Program-made: the position numbers and the translations under genes
The notes under the pieces: generated by a model
What the model saw: the letters and a program-made list of their open reading frames with translations, nothing else
Database searches by the model: none
Told to the model about the DNA's origin: nothing
Source: Faecalibacillus intestinalis
GTDB taxonomy: Bacteria > Bacillota_I > Bacilli_A > Erysipelotrichales > Coprobacillaceae
Direction of reading: 5' to 3'
DNA: 64,000 bases
NCBI RefSeq assembly: GCF_003024685.1
Contig: NZ_PYLQ01000006.1
Location: forward strand, 62,001 to 126,000
In this document: piece after piece, positions 8,076-16,711 of the stretch
Layout: each line of letters begins with the position of its first letter
Numbering within the stretch: the stretch's first letter is position 1

Positions 8076-8117
8076 TTCTTATGTAATGTGTTATACTTCG
8101 TATGAGGTGATAAAAAA

Positions 8118-8630
8118 ATGAATGAAAATACAATAGGAAAAAACATAAAGAAAATTAGGAAAGAAAAAGGACTGACACAAAAGGAATTAGCAAATAAATT
8201 AAAAGTTAGTGAACCTATGATAAGTCAGTATGAATCTAAAAAAACACTAAAATTAGAAACGATTAGAAAAATAGCTAAAGCTCTAGGAGTTTCAATGAGT
8301 GAAATAATTGGTGAAAATTGGGGAACATTTTCAATAGAAGATTTTAGAAATGATTTTATTCAAGATGAAGAAAAAAAGTATTATAAAGAATTGAATAAAA
8401 GAAAAATAACCTTTATATATGAACTATTAGGAGAGTTATTTAAAAGAAATCAAAATCACCCAATAAATTTAAACGATACAAACGGACTTAATATTTTCTT
8501 AAATCGTGAATTAAAAGAGTACCAAACATTAAACAATGATGAACTTATTGAGATAGAAAGTGATATTTTTGATTATTTAGAATTTACTCTAGAAAGATAT
8601 TTAAAGAATAAAGAAATTATAAAAAAATAA
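8118..8630 (+). CDS. CI-like XRE-family repressor
   Basis: 170 aa. N-terminal HTH (GLTQKELANKLKVSEPMISQYESKK, about residues 17-41); the remaining 100 residues are charged and helical and lack the Ser/Lys autoprotease signature of LexA/CI-type repressors, so derepression by RecA-stimulated self-cleavage is not evident. This fits satellite repressors that are instead relieved by a partner protein, but that is inference. Extended -10 TGTTATACT lies at 8089-8097 and ribosome site GAGGTGAT before ATG. Confidence 0.8.
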   Translation: MNENTIGKNIKKIRKEKGLTQKELANKLKVSEPMISQYESKKTLKLETIRKIAKALGVSMSEIIGENWGTFSIEDFRNDFIQDEEKKYYKELNKRKITFIYELLGELFKRNQNHPINLNDTNGLNIFLNRELKEYQTLNNDELIEIESDIFDYLEFTLERYLKNKEIIKK

Positions 8631-8692
8631 TATGATATTTATCACCCCTCCTAGTATAACACGATCAATAAAACCAACAGGAGGGAATAACA

Positions 8693-9847
8693 ATGAGCAT
8701 TTTAAAATTAGCAAGTAAAAAATCTAAAAATGGATATACATTTAAAGTTGATTTTAGATATAAAACTAATGGCATAACAACAAGATATGTTAAAAGTGGT
8801 TTTCTAACAAAGAAAGAAGCTAAAGAACATGAGGAAGATATAAAAGCTCAAATAAGATTATATGGACAAGTAAAGAAGATTTACAAAGGTACTTTAAATA
8901 TGGTCTTTAATGAATGGTTAAAGGTTGATAGTGAACAGTTAGCATATAATACAATTTGCCAATATAAACAAACTTATAGCAAATATATAAAGAATACTAT
9001 AGGAAAAGAAAAGCTTATAACACTTAAATATAAAGACTTACAAGCATTTATAAATGAAGATAATTTAAGTTGGCATGTTTGCGGTGCTATTAAAAGAGTG
9101 TTAAATATTGTATTTAAATATGCTATTAAAAATGAATATATTGAAAGTAACCCAATTCAATTTATAAAAAATACTAAAGTAAAAGATAAAAAAGAAAAAA
9201 ACAACTATATCACAAATGGAGACTACCAATCATTAACAAATAAATTAAATCAAGGCACTTTCAATGATAAAGCTTTATCTATTGCTATTAGTATTGGGTA
9301 TTATACAGGTTTTAGAGAAAGTGAAATATTAGCATTAAATAAAAGCGACTTTGATTTCATCAACAATACTATAAGCGTTACTAAACAAATAGCTAATAGA
9401 TACGCTAAAACAAAAGATATAACAATCACACCACTTTTAAAAACTGAATCTAGTTATGATCTAAATTATCCTTTAGCGAGTGAACTTAAAGAAATATTAT
9501 TAAAATGGTTTGATGTTAACCCTTATGAAATTGTTGTATGTAATAAAAAAGGTTTATATTTCAACCCAATAAACGCACAATCTAAAGCAAAAAGAGTAGC
9601 GAACTCTTTAAATATTGAGGGTTTCCATTTTCATATGTTAAGACACACTTTAATAACAAATGGACATAACAAAGGACTTGATATTAAAGCTATGCAAGAA
9701 CTAGCAAGACATGGTAATATAAATACAACATTAAATGTTTACACACACCTTAACCAAAAGGATAAAATAAAAGCTTTAAATAGTGTTTTTGATACAAATT
9801 ACCCTAAAAATACCCCAAAAATTCAAACTAGAGAAATGCTATCATAA
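8693..9847 (+). CDS. int: Tyrosine recombinase integrase
   Basis: 384 aa, the usual length of Tn916/phage-type integrases. N-terminal AP2-like arm-binding domain (GYTFKVDFRYKTNG...), SAM-like core-binding domain, then the catalytic domain with the first Arg in TGFRESEILAL, HMLRHT (His-x-x-Arg), a following His in ARHGN, and the nucleophile Tyr in LNVYTHL. Ribosome site AGGAGGG. It lies at the element's right end. The 3' end contains ACCC-type repeats like those at the left end, likely arm sites. Confidence 0.93.
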   Translation: MSILKLASKKSKNGYTFKVDFRYKTNGITTRYVKSGFLTKKEAKEHEEDIKAQIRLYGQVKKIYKGTLNMVFNEWLKVDSEQLAYNTICQYKQTYSKYIKNTIGKEKLITLKYKDLQAFINEDNLSWHVCGAIKRVLNIVFKYAIKNEYIESNPIQFIKNTKVKDKKEKNNYITNGDYQSLTNKLNQGTFNDKALSIAISIGYYTGFRESEILALNKSDFDFINNTISVTKQIANRYAKTKDITITPLLKTESSYDLNYPLASELKEILLKWFDVNPYEIVVCNKKGLYFNPINAQSKAKRVANSLNIEGFHFHMLRHTLITNGHNKGLDIKAMQELARHGNINTTLNVYTHLNQKDKIKALNSVFDTNYPKNTPKIQTREMLS

Positions 9848-9849
9848 AA

Positions 9850-9872
9850 AAAGCCTTATATATCAAGGCTTT
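9850..9872. terminator. Hairpin after integrase
   Basis: 8-bp stem AAAGCCTT/AAGGCTTT with a 7-nt loop. No clear T run follows on the plus strand, while an A run precedes it, so it would terminate better on the minus strand. Confidence 0.5.
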
Positions 9873-9934
9873 CGAGAGATTTTATAAAAAAAAGTATTCA
9901 TACTGAAAAATGTGATTTTTTTAAAGGAGAAAAA

Positions 9935-10420
9935 ATGGAAAACAAGAAAAAGAAATTAATTATAGGACTTATACTCATTATTATATTAGGTGCAATTGTT
10001 TTCTATTTAACAGGTCATCTTACTAAAACAACAATTTGTAAAGGAACATTAGATATGATTACAGATGAAGAAGTAGAAGTTATATCTAGTGATGATAAAG
10101 TTAAAGAAACAAAAACGAAAGTAATTTATGATTATACAGATTATGTATCAGAAAGTTATCCAATTTCTTATTATAAAGATTATATAAAAAATAGTAATAC
10201 ATTTTATAAGAACGTAAAAGGTGTTAAAACTTCTTTAAAGGTTGAAGGAAATAAGATTATTTATGAAGTAGATATTCAATATAGTCAAGATTATATGAAG
10301 GATTTAGTAGAAGCAGGGCTTGTAAGTACAAATGGTAGTTATAAAGATATTGATTATATATCTTTAAAAGATACAATAGAAAACCAAAAATCAGCAGGGT
10401 TAACTTGTAAAGAAAAATAA
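9935..10420 (+). CDS. Membrane-anchored extracytoplasmic protein, DUF1307/YehR-like layout
   Basis: 161 aa. Basic start, one membrane helix (LIIGLILIIILGAIVFYL), then an exported domain rich in Thr/Lys/Tyr with two cysteines (ICKGTLD near the start, LTCKEK at the end) that could form a disulfide. The TxxCKG..TKVIYDYTDY pattern recalls YehR-type lipoproteins, but no lipobox is present. AAAGGAG ribosome site. It may belong to the host flank rather than to the element; the element border on this side is not resolved. Confidence 0.6.
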   Translation: MENKKKKLIIGLILIIILGAIVFYLTGHLTKTTICKGTLDMITDEEVEVISSDDKVKETKTKVIYDYTDYVSESYPISYYKDYIKNSNTFYKNVKGVKTSLKVEGNKIIYEVDIQYSQDYMKDLVEAGLVSTNGSYKDIDYISLKDTIENQKSAGLTCKEK

Positions 10421-10439
10421 AGGCAAATGCCTTTATTTT
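10414..10439 (+). terminator. Intrinsic terminator, bidirectional form
   Basis: 11-bp perfect stem AAAATAAAGGC/GCCTTTATTTT-type with loop AAAT, overlapping the stop codon of the preceding gene; As precede and Ts end the stem. Confidence 0.75.
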
Positions 10440-10460
10440 CAAGGAAATCAACTCTTATTT

Positions 10461-10514
10461 AGATAACTTATATCTATTTAGGGGAGGAAAATAGAGGGAA
10501 TATATAAGTTATCT
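10461..10514. repeat. 13-bp perfect inverted repeat upstream of dusB
   Basis: AGATAACTTATAT (10461-10473) and ATATAAGTTATCT (10502-10514); the 28-nt centre contains an additional CTATTT/AAATAG complementarity and a purine-rich AGGGGAGG. No T run follows. It could be an operator, an RNA hairpin ahead of dusB, or a scar of integration. Confidence 0.6.
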
Positions 10515-10563
10515 ATTTATATTATGAACAGATGTTTAAATTATATACAGGAGGAGATAAAAT

Positions 10564-11538
10564 TTGAAAATTAGAGATATAGAAATTAAAAATTCTGTCA
10601 TTATGGCACCAATGGCTGGAATTACTAATATGGCATTTCGTAAGATTGTAAAAGAGTTTGGAGCTGGACTTGTATATTCAGAAATGGTCAGTGATAAGGC
10701 AATCTGTTATGGAAATCAAAAGACAATAGAAATGTTACAAGTAGATGAAGGAGAGCATCCTGTTAGTATTCAATTGTTTGGTGGAGAAGTGGAAAGTATG
10801 GTACAAGCAGCCAAGTTTATTGATGAACATTCTAATTGTGATATTATTGATATTAATTGTGGATGTCCAGTGAATAAGGTTTTAAAAGCAAATGCTGGAA
10901 GTAAACTTCTTCAAAATCCTCAATTAATTTATGATATTGTCAGTAATATTGTTAAAAATGTAAGTAAACCTGTTACAGTTAAAATTAGAAGTGGTTTTGA
11001 TAAGGAACATATTAATGCGGTAGAAGTAGCGAAATTAATTGAAAAAGCAGGAGCTAGTGCCATTGCTGTTCATGGTAGAACACGTTCACAAATGTATGAA
11101 GGTCATGCTGATTGGTCAATTATTAAAGCGGTTAAAGAAGCAGTTAGTATTCCTGTTATTGGAAATGGTGATATTAGAAGTGTAGAAGATGCTAGAAGAA
11201 TGCTTGAAGAGACAGGCTGTGATGCAATTATGATTGGTCGTGCAGCACTTGGAAATCCTTGGCTTATTAAACAAGTTGTAGAAAGTTTAGAACATGGAAC
11301 AGATATACCTGAACCAACTTATAAAGAAAAAATAGCATGGTGTTTAACACATGCTAAAAGGTTGATGACGATTGAACCTGAAAGAATTGCTATGTCACAA
11401 ATGAGAGGACATGCTCCTTGGTATATCAAAGGTTTAAAAAATTCGTCTGCTGTTAAAAATGAACTTTCAAAAGTAAATACGTATGAAGAATTAGAAAAAA
11501 TTCTTAAAGATTATGAACAATTTTTAGATACGTTATAA
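10564..11538 (+). CDS. dusB: tRNA-dihydrouridine synthase, DusB type
   Basis: FMN- and NADPH-dependent reduction of uridines in tRNA. 324 aa. N-terminal TIM barrel with MAPMAGITNMAFR (about residues 15-27), the catalytic-cysteine motif INCGCPV (about 99-105), VKIRSGF and HGRTR, and the FMN phosphate motif GNGDI...IMIGRAALGNPW. TTG start chosen because AGGAGG sits 7-8 nt upstream. Normally directly behind hslO in Firmicutes. Confidence 0.95.
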   Translation: MKIRDIEIKNSVIMAPMAGITNMAFRKIVKEFGAGLVYSEMVSDKAICYGNQKTIEMLQVDEGEHPVSIQLFGGEVESMVQAAKFIDEHSNCDIIDINCGCPVNKVLKANAGSKLLQNPQLIYDIVSNIVKNVSKPVTVKIRSGFDKEHINAVEVAKLIEKAGASAIAVHGRTRSQMYEGHADWSIIKAVKEAVSIPVIGNGDIRSVEDARRMLEETGCDAIMIGRAALGNPWLIKQVVESLEHGTDIPEPTYKEKIAWCLTHAKRLMTIEPERIAMSQMRGHAPWYIKGLKNSSAVKNELSKVNTYEELEKILKDYEQFLDTL

Positions 11539-11560
11539 AAGGATGTCACGACATCCTTTT
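11537..11560. terminator. Bidirectional terminator between dusB and tetR
   Basis: 10-bp stem AAAAGGATGT/ACATCCTTTT with loop CACG, serving converging genes; it overlaps the dusB stop codon. Confidence 0.85.
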
Positions 11561-12167
11561 ATTCATTAATCAATAAGCGTATTGTTTTATATAAATGAGG
11601 TTTAAATTCTTCTATTGGAAGTGGATGACTTTCAACAATAGAAGTAAAAACTGTAGAACTTACAAGTTCAATAATCATAAATAAAGTCATCTCAGGATAT
11701 TCTAAAGGAATATCCTTTTCTTTTACTTCATTTACAAATAATTCCTTGATTCCTAATTCTTCACTATCTAATAAATCAGTTAATTTTTCACTATATAGTC
11801 CTAAAGATAAGTTCTTTTGAATAAACTTAAGAATGTTAGGTCTAACAATTAATTCATTAATAATAGAATCTATAATAAAAACAATCTTATCATCTAAACG
11901 ATCAAATTGTTGTTGAGTAGCTTCCTTACATGCTTTGGAAAATAATTCATGAGATGTTTTAGCTAATAAAACATCTTGAAGTTCGTATTTATCTTTAAAA
12001 TATAAATAAAAAGTTCCTTTAGCAATACCTGCATCTTTAACAATATCTTGAATAGAAGTTTTTTTAATTCCTTTTTCTGAAAATAAATGAAGTGCAGTAT
12101 TAAGCAGTTTACGTTCTTTTTCTTGTTTATTATCATTTATTTTTGATTTTATCTCTTTAATTGCCAT
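11559..12167 (-). CDS. TetR-family repressor of the adjacent MMPL efflux operon
   Basis: 202 aa with start at the ATG giving MAIKEIKSK, 6-7 nt behind AAAGGGAG; an in-frame upstream extension has no such site. N-terminal TetR HTH (IVKDAGIAKGTFYLYFKDKYEL). The C-terminal ligand domain is unassigned. Divergent from the transporter gene, with two TGACC-N3-GGTCA palindromes in between, so it very likely represses that operon and perhaps itself. Confidence 0.9.
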   Translation of the reverse strand: MAIKEIKSKINDNKQEKERKLLNTALHLFSEKGIKKTSIQDIVKDAGIAKGTFYLYFKDKYELQDVLLAKTSHELFSKACKEATQQQFDRLDDKIVFIIDSIINELIVRPNILKFIQKNLSLGLYSEKLTDLLDSEELGIKELFVNEVKEKDIPLEYPEMTLFMIIELVSSTVFTSIVESHPLPIEEFKPHLYKTIRLLINE

Positions 12168-12256
12168 AAAAACACTCCCTTTAGCATTTATTTTAGGGTG
12201 AAGAATTAAAAATGTCAATGAATTAATTAAAAAAGTGACTTTTAGTCATTTATATA

Positions 12257-12304
12257 TTGACCGATGGTCATTTTAGTGCTAGTATCATTTATGACCAAAG
12301 GTCA
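12257..12304 (+). promoter_or_regulatory. Promoter with two TetR operators
   Basis: TTGACC (12257-12262), 17-nt spacer, extended -10 TGCTAGTAT (TAGTAT 12280-12285). Two 13-bp palindromes TGACCGATGGTCA (12258-12270) and TGACCAAAGGTCA (12292-12304) overlap the -35 and the start region, a typical occlusion layout. Confidence 0.85.
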
Positions 12305-12319
12305 TTTAGGAGGAGAACT

Positions 12320-14407
12320 ATGAAAAAGCTAGGAGAAATCATTGGTAAATTTGTTGTTAAACACAAGATACTTATCGTGATTGCATCAGTTATTCTTTGT
12401 ATTCCATCTTTATTTGGATATATCAATACTGATATTAATTATGATATTCTTGTTTATTTACCAGAAGACATTGATACAATGAAAGGACAAGATATACTAG
12501 CTAAAGATTTTGATATGGGATCTTTTGCGATATGTGTTGTAGAAAATATGTCTTCTAAAGATATCTTAAACTTAGAAGAGAAGTATAAAAAAATAGATGG
12601 TGTTGTTAAAGTTATTTCCGCAAATGATTTAATAGGAACAACAATACCTCAAGAAATGTTACCAAGTGATGTGACAAAGCAGTATAAAAAAGGAAACAGC
12701 GAACTCATGTTGGTAACATTTAAAGATAGTACAATTGCGATCGATGCAATTACTCAAATGAGAGAAATTACAAGTGAAGAGGTCGTTAAAATAGGAGGAA
12801 TGTCAGCATCTACATTAGATACAAGTATTGTTGCTGATAGTGAAATTATTACTTATGTTATTGTCGCTGTTATTTTAGTTTTAATTGTTTTAATGGCATC
12901 GTTAGATAGTTATGTTGTTCCATTTCTATTATTAGGAAACATCGGACTAGCAATTCTTTATAATATGGGATCTAATATTTTCTTAGGTCAAATTTCATAT
13001 ATTACAAAGGCAATTGCTGCTGTTTTACAATTAGGAGTTACAACAGACTTTTCAATTTTCTTATATCATAAATATGAACAAGCAAAAACAAGAGTTAAAA
13101 CAAATAATGAAGCGATGACACTTGCTATTGGAGATACACTTGTTTCTATTGCTGGAAGTTCACTTACAACGATTGCTGGATTTTTAGCTTTATGTACAAT
13201 GCAACTTACATTAGGTTCAGATATTGGAATTGTTATGGCTAAAGGTGTCTTTATTGGTGTTCTTTCAACAGTTACGATCTTCCCAGCATTTTTATTAGTA
13301 TTTGATAAACTTGTCTTTAAGACAAAACATAAACCAATTATTCCATCATTTAATGTAATTAAAAATTTTGTAATTAAACATTATAAAATTATTTTATTAG
13401 TCGCATTAGTTATTGCTTATCCAGCTTATTATGGAAATGCACATGTTAAAAGTTATTACAATCTAACAAAAGATTTACCACAGGATTTAAAGAGTTGTGT
13501 GGCTAATAGTGAATTAAGTGATGAATTTGATTTAGTTGCTTCGCAAGTTATTTTAGTAGATAAAGGTATTAAAGATAATGATTTAAATCAAATGGTTGAT
13601 GAAATAGAAAATGTTGAATCTGTTAATCTTGTTTTATCACCATCACAGTTATCTGACTTAGCTATTCCTGATGAAATGATACCTGATGATGTTAAAGATA
13701 TCTTTGAAAGTAATCGTTATAAAATGATATTTGTCAATTCAACAGAAGAAATTGCAACCAATAAATTAAATAAAGTCATTGATAAGATAGATCATATTAT
13801 CAAAAAATATGATAAAAATGCTATAATGGCAGGGGAAGGTCCATGCATGAAGGATTTGGTTAATATAGCAGATGAAGACTTTAGAAATGTAAGTATTGCA
13901 TCTATAGGAATTATTTTTATCATTATGTTATTTGTTTTAAAATCAGTTTCACTTCCAGTATTGTTAGTTTCTGGAATTGAACTTGCTATCTTTATCAATA
14001 TGGCAATCAGTTATTACACAGGTGATGTTTTACCATTTGTTGCCTCTATTGTTATTGGAACAATTCAACTTGGAGCAACAATTGATTATGCTATTTTACT
14101 TACAACGAAATATTTGGAAAATAGAAAAAATGGTATTGATAAGATTAAAGCAATGGATAATGCAATTAGTAATTCTGCAGGTTCAATCTTTGTTTCTGGA
14201 ATGTCATTCTTTGCAGCAACATTTGGAGTAGGAATGATTTCTAAATTGAATATGATTGCATCATTATGTAATTTAATGTCTAGAGGAGCACTTATTTCAA
14301 TGTTTATTGTTATTTGTGTTATACCAGCAATTTTACTTGTATTTGATAAAGTAATTATTCATACTTCTATCGGTTTTAAACAATTAAAAAATAAAGGAGA
14401 ATGTTAA
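12320..14407 (+). CDS. MMPL/RND-family membrane transporter
   Basis: 695 aa with start at the ATG behind AGGAGGAG (MKKLGEIIGKF). Two repeats, each with one membrane helix, a large extracytoplasmic loop and about five more helices; the second repeat starts near residue 345. TTDFSIFLYHKYE and GATIDYAILLTTKYLE are the conserved MMPL helix-4 motifs of the two halves, with the Asp expected for proton coupling. Substrate unknown. Operon with the following secreted heptad-repeat protein; controlled by the divergent TetR. Confidence 0.88.
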   Translation: MKKLGEIIGKFVVKHKILIVIASVILCIPSLFGYINTDINYDILVYLPEDIDTMKGQDILAKDFDMGSFAICVVENMSSKDILNLEEKYKKIDGVVKVISANDLIGTTIPQEMLPSDVTKQYKKGNSELMLVTFKDSTIAIDAITQMREITSEEVVKIGGMSASTLDTSIVADSEIITYVIVAVILVLIVLMASLDSYVVPFLLLGNIGLAILYNMGSNIFLGQISYITKAIAAVLQLGVTTDFSIFLYHKYEQAKTRVKTNNEAMTLAIGDTLVSIAGSSLTTIAGFLALCTMQLTLGSDIGIVMAKGVFIGVLSTVTIFPAFLLVFDKLVFKTKHKPIIPSFNVIKNFVIKHYKIILLVALVIAYPAYYGNAHVKSYYNLTKDLPQDLKSCVANSELSDEFDLVASQVILVDKGIKDNDLNQMVDEIENVESVNLVLSPSQLSDLAIPDEMIPDDVKDIFESNRYKMIFVNSTEEIATNKLNKVIDKIDHIIKKYDKNAIMAGEGPCMKDLVNIADEDFRNVSIASIGIIFIIMLFVLKSVSLPVLLVSGIELAIFINMAISYYTGDVLPFVASIVIGTIQLGATIDYAILLTTKYLENRKNGIDKIKAMDNAISNSAGSIFVSGMSFFAATFGVGMISKLNMIASLCNLMSRGALISMFIVICVIPAILLVFDKVIIHTSIGFKQLKNKGEC

Positions 14408-14408
14408 C

Positions 14409-15980
14409 ATGAAAAAAGCAAAATTAATCACATCTTCAGCAGTTGTAATGACAATGGTCATGAGCTCAATTGTTCCTGCCTTTGCCTATTCAAAAGAAGA
14501 AACAGTTTATAGTAAATTAAAAACTAATGGTACAGAAAAGACAACTGTTGTCTCTGAACATCTTATCAATGATCAAAATGAAACATCATTAGATGATCAA
14601 TCATCATTAAAAAATATTAAAAATGTTAATGGTAAAGAAACATTTAAACAAGATGGTTCTAGTTTGGTATGGCAAACAACAGATGGACAAGATATTTATT
14701 ACCAAGGTAAAACAACAAATTCATTACCTGTTTCAATGAAAGTAACTTATAAATTGGATGGTAAGAAAATGAAGTTAAAAGATATGCTTGGTAAAAAGGG
14801 TAAAGTAGAAATTCAAATTGATTATACAAATAATGAAAAACAAACTGTTGATGGTAAAGAACTTTATGTTCCTTTTGTTGTTACAACAGGAACAATGTTA
14901 CCAACAAAAACAGATTCTAATATTGAAGTAACAAATGGCAAGGTTATTAGTAATGGTTCTTCTAATATTATTATGGCAGTTGCTGCCCCTGGATTATCTA
15001 AAAATTATGATAATAATGAAGAATTAGAAAAATTAAACTCTGTAACTATTAAATATGATACAACTAAATTTAAATTAAATAGTTTAATGTCAGTAGCAAC
15101 ACCATCATTATTATCTGAAACAGATATTAATTTTGATGATTTAAATGATGTTTATGATAGTGTAGATACATTAAATTCATCATTTGATCAAATTATTGCT
15201 GGTGGGCAAACATTACAATCAGGCTTAAAACAATATGCTTCTAAATATAGTGAATTTGATCAAGGTGTAGGATCTTTAAAAACAGGTGCAGCTTCTGCTC
15301 TTGTAGGATCACAAAAATTAACAACAGGTATTGAAACATTATATAATGGTTTAGTCACTTTAGATGGAAAAAGTGCAACTTTAGTTGCAGGAGCAAAACA
15401 AGTATTTAATACATTATTAACAACAACACAAACACAAATTAATAATCAATTGGCTACTACAGGAATGTCTATTGAATTAACAATTGATAATTATCAAACA
15501 GTTTTAAATGGTTTAATGGCAAAATTACCAGCAGAAAATCAACCATCAATCAAAACAGCTTTAGCACAATTAGATTCATATAACAAATTCTATCAAGGAT
15601 TACAAAGTTATACAGATGGAGTTGCTCAATTAAAAGAAGGAGCTAAGAGAGCTGTTGATGGTTCTAAACAATTAAGTGAAGGATTATCTTCATTAAGTGA
15701 TGGATCTGATACTTTAGTACAAGCAAGTAGTCAATTAAAAACGGCATCAAATCAATTAGCTCAAGGTAGTGATGCTTTAGTTGATGGTTTAACTTTATTT
15801 AAAAGTAAAGGTTTAGATAAGATTTCTAGTGTTTTAAATGATACAGTGAAAAAAGATGTAGATACAACACAAAAACTTGTTGATTTAGCTAATGATTATA
15901 AAACATTTGCAGATAGTAAAGATGGTGTAGAAGCTAAAACTAAATTTATCATGATTATTGATTCAAAATCTAAGAAATAG
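14409..15980 (+). CDS. Secreted heptad-repeat protein, partner of the MMPL transporter
   Basis: 523 aa; signal peptide with AFA-YS cleavage near residue 27. N-terminal beta-rich part, then tandem Leu/Gly heptad-like repeats (for example YTDGVAQLKEGAKRAVDGSKQLSEG, here split in heptads such as QLSEGLSSLSDGS), the 'X-X-X-Leu-X-X-Gly' pattern of YhgE/Pip-associated proteins that form long extracellular coiled coils. Its ATG lies one base after the transporter stop. The end KFIMIIDS is the usual family ending, but no C-terminal membrane anchor is present. Likely a periplasm-spanning or cell-wall adaptor for the transporter; inferred. Confidence 0.8.
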   Translation: MKKAKLITSSAVVMTMVMSSIVPAFAYSKEETVYSKLKTNGTEKTTVVSEHLINDQNETSLDDQSSLKNIKNVNGKETFKQDGSSLVWQTTDGQDIYYQGKTTNSLPVSMKVTYKLDGKKMKLKDMLGKKGKVEIQIDYTNNEKQTVDGKELYVPFVVTTGTMLPTKTDSNIEVTNGKVISNGSSNIIMAVAAPGLSKNYDNNEELEKLNSVTIKYDTTKFKLNSLMSVATPSLLSETDINFDDLNDVYDSVDTLNSSFDQIIAGGQTLQSGLKQYASKYSEFDQGVGSLKTGAASALVGSQKLTTGIETLYNGLVTLDGKSATLVAGAKQVFNTLLTTTQTQINNQLATTGMSIELTIDNYQTVLNGLMAKLPAENQPSIKTALAQLDSYNKFYQGLQSYTDGVAQLKEGAKRAVDGSKQLSEGLSSLSDGSDTLVQASSQLKTASNQLAQGSDALVDGLTLFKSKGLDKISSVLNDTVKKDVDTTQKLVDLANDYKTFADSKDGVEAKTKFIMIIDSKSKK

Positions 15981-16006
15981 AATTGGATTTCCAATTCTAT
16001 TTTTTT
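15977..16006 (+). terminator. Terminator of the MMPL operon
   Basis: ATAGAATTGGA/TCCAATTCTAT stem followed by Ts. Confidence 0.85.
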
Positions 16007-16183
16007 ACAAATTAAGATAAAAGGTTTGAAGATAAAACAATATTTTATTATTATGATAAGTAGTTAGAGAAAAACGTTGATTTCATGCGCTTTTTCTTAA
16101 GAAAAACACTTTACAAATAAAAAAAATGGTATAGAATACTTACCAAGGAGGAAGTAAAAACTGAGGTTTTGAAGTGAGAGAAT

Positions 16184-16555
16184 ATGAAAACAATGATCGA
16201 AGTACAATACCAAGAAAAGAATGTTAAAGATGGTGATTTAGATAAATACGTTAAAGAAACTTTAAAAGAACAAGGTGTAAAAACAACAGAAGTTGAAACT
16301 TTAAATATTTATTACTTACCTGAAACTGCTAAAGTTTTCTTTGTAGCAATTAAAAAAGATGGTTCTGAATTAAAAGGTGAATTAGATGTTAATGCTATGC
16401 CTGAATATCCAGAAGTTGTTAAAAAACCAGCTGCAAAAAAAGCGCCAGCTAAAAAAGCTCCTGCAGCAAAAGCACCAGCTAAAGCTGTAGCTGCTAAAGA
16501 AGCTAAACCAGTTGTTAAAAAAGCAACAACTGCTAAAAAAACTACTAAAAAATAA
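16184..16555 (+). CDS. DUF6465-like protein with histone H1-like Lys/Ala/Pro tail
   Basis: 123 aa. Residues 1-80 form a small alpha/beta domain (MIEVQYQEKNVKDGDL...NIYYLPETAKVFFVAIKKDG) as in DUF6465 proteins. From about residue 82 the chain is only Lys, Ala, Pro, Val and Thr with repeats of PAKKAP type, like the tails of histone H1-like bacterial DNA-binding proteins. Ribosome site AAGTGAGAG precedes ATG; a -35/-10-like TTTACA-16-TAGAAT lies about 50 nt upstream. Nucleoid binding is inferred from the tail only. Confidence 0.75.
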   Translation: MKTMIEVQYQEKNVKDGDLDKYVKETLKEQGVKTTEVETLNIYYLPETAKVFFVAIKKDGSELKGELDVNAMPEYPEVVKKPAAKKAPAKKAPAAKAPAKAVAAKEAKPVVKKATTAKKTTKK

Positions 16556-16561
16556 TAGAGG

Positions 16562-16583
16562 AGAACCGAGAGGTTCTTTTTTT
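16562..16583 (+). terminator. Intrinsic terminator
   Basis: AGAACC/GGTTCT stem with a 4-nt loop, then seven Ts. Confidence 0.8.
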
Positions 16584-16711
16584 ATGCTTAAATTTTCTAG
16601 ATAATCTAGAGAGAACAACTTTAGTGAGAAAAAATTTTTTATAAAAGTGTTATAATTTTGTAACAAATCAACACTTTAAAAAGTATTACTAATGAAGGGA
16701 GGTTTTTAAAT

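Noticed and set aside
12257-12319. Upstream in-frame extension of the MMPL transporter start
   Set aside because: It would translate through the TetR operators and promoter; the ATG at 12320 has AGGAGGAG at ideal distance.
16382-16666. Minus-strand frame opposite the Lys/Ala tail gene
   Set aside because: Phe/Ser-rich product caused by reading the complement of AAA/GCT codons; not a gene.
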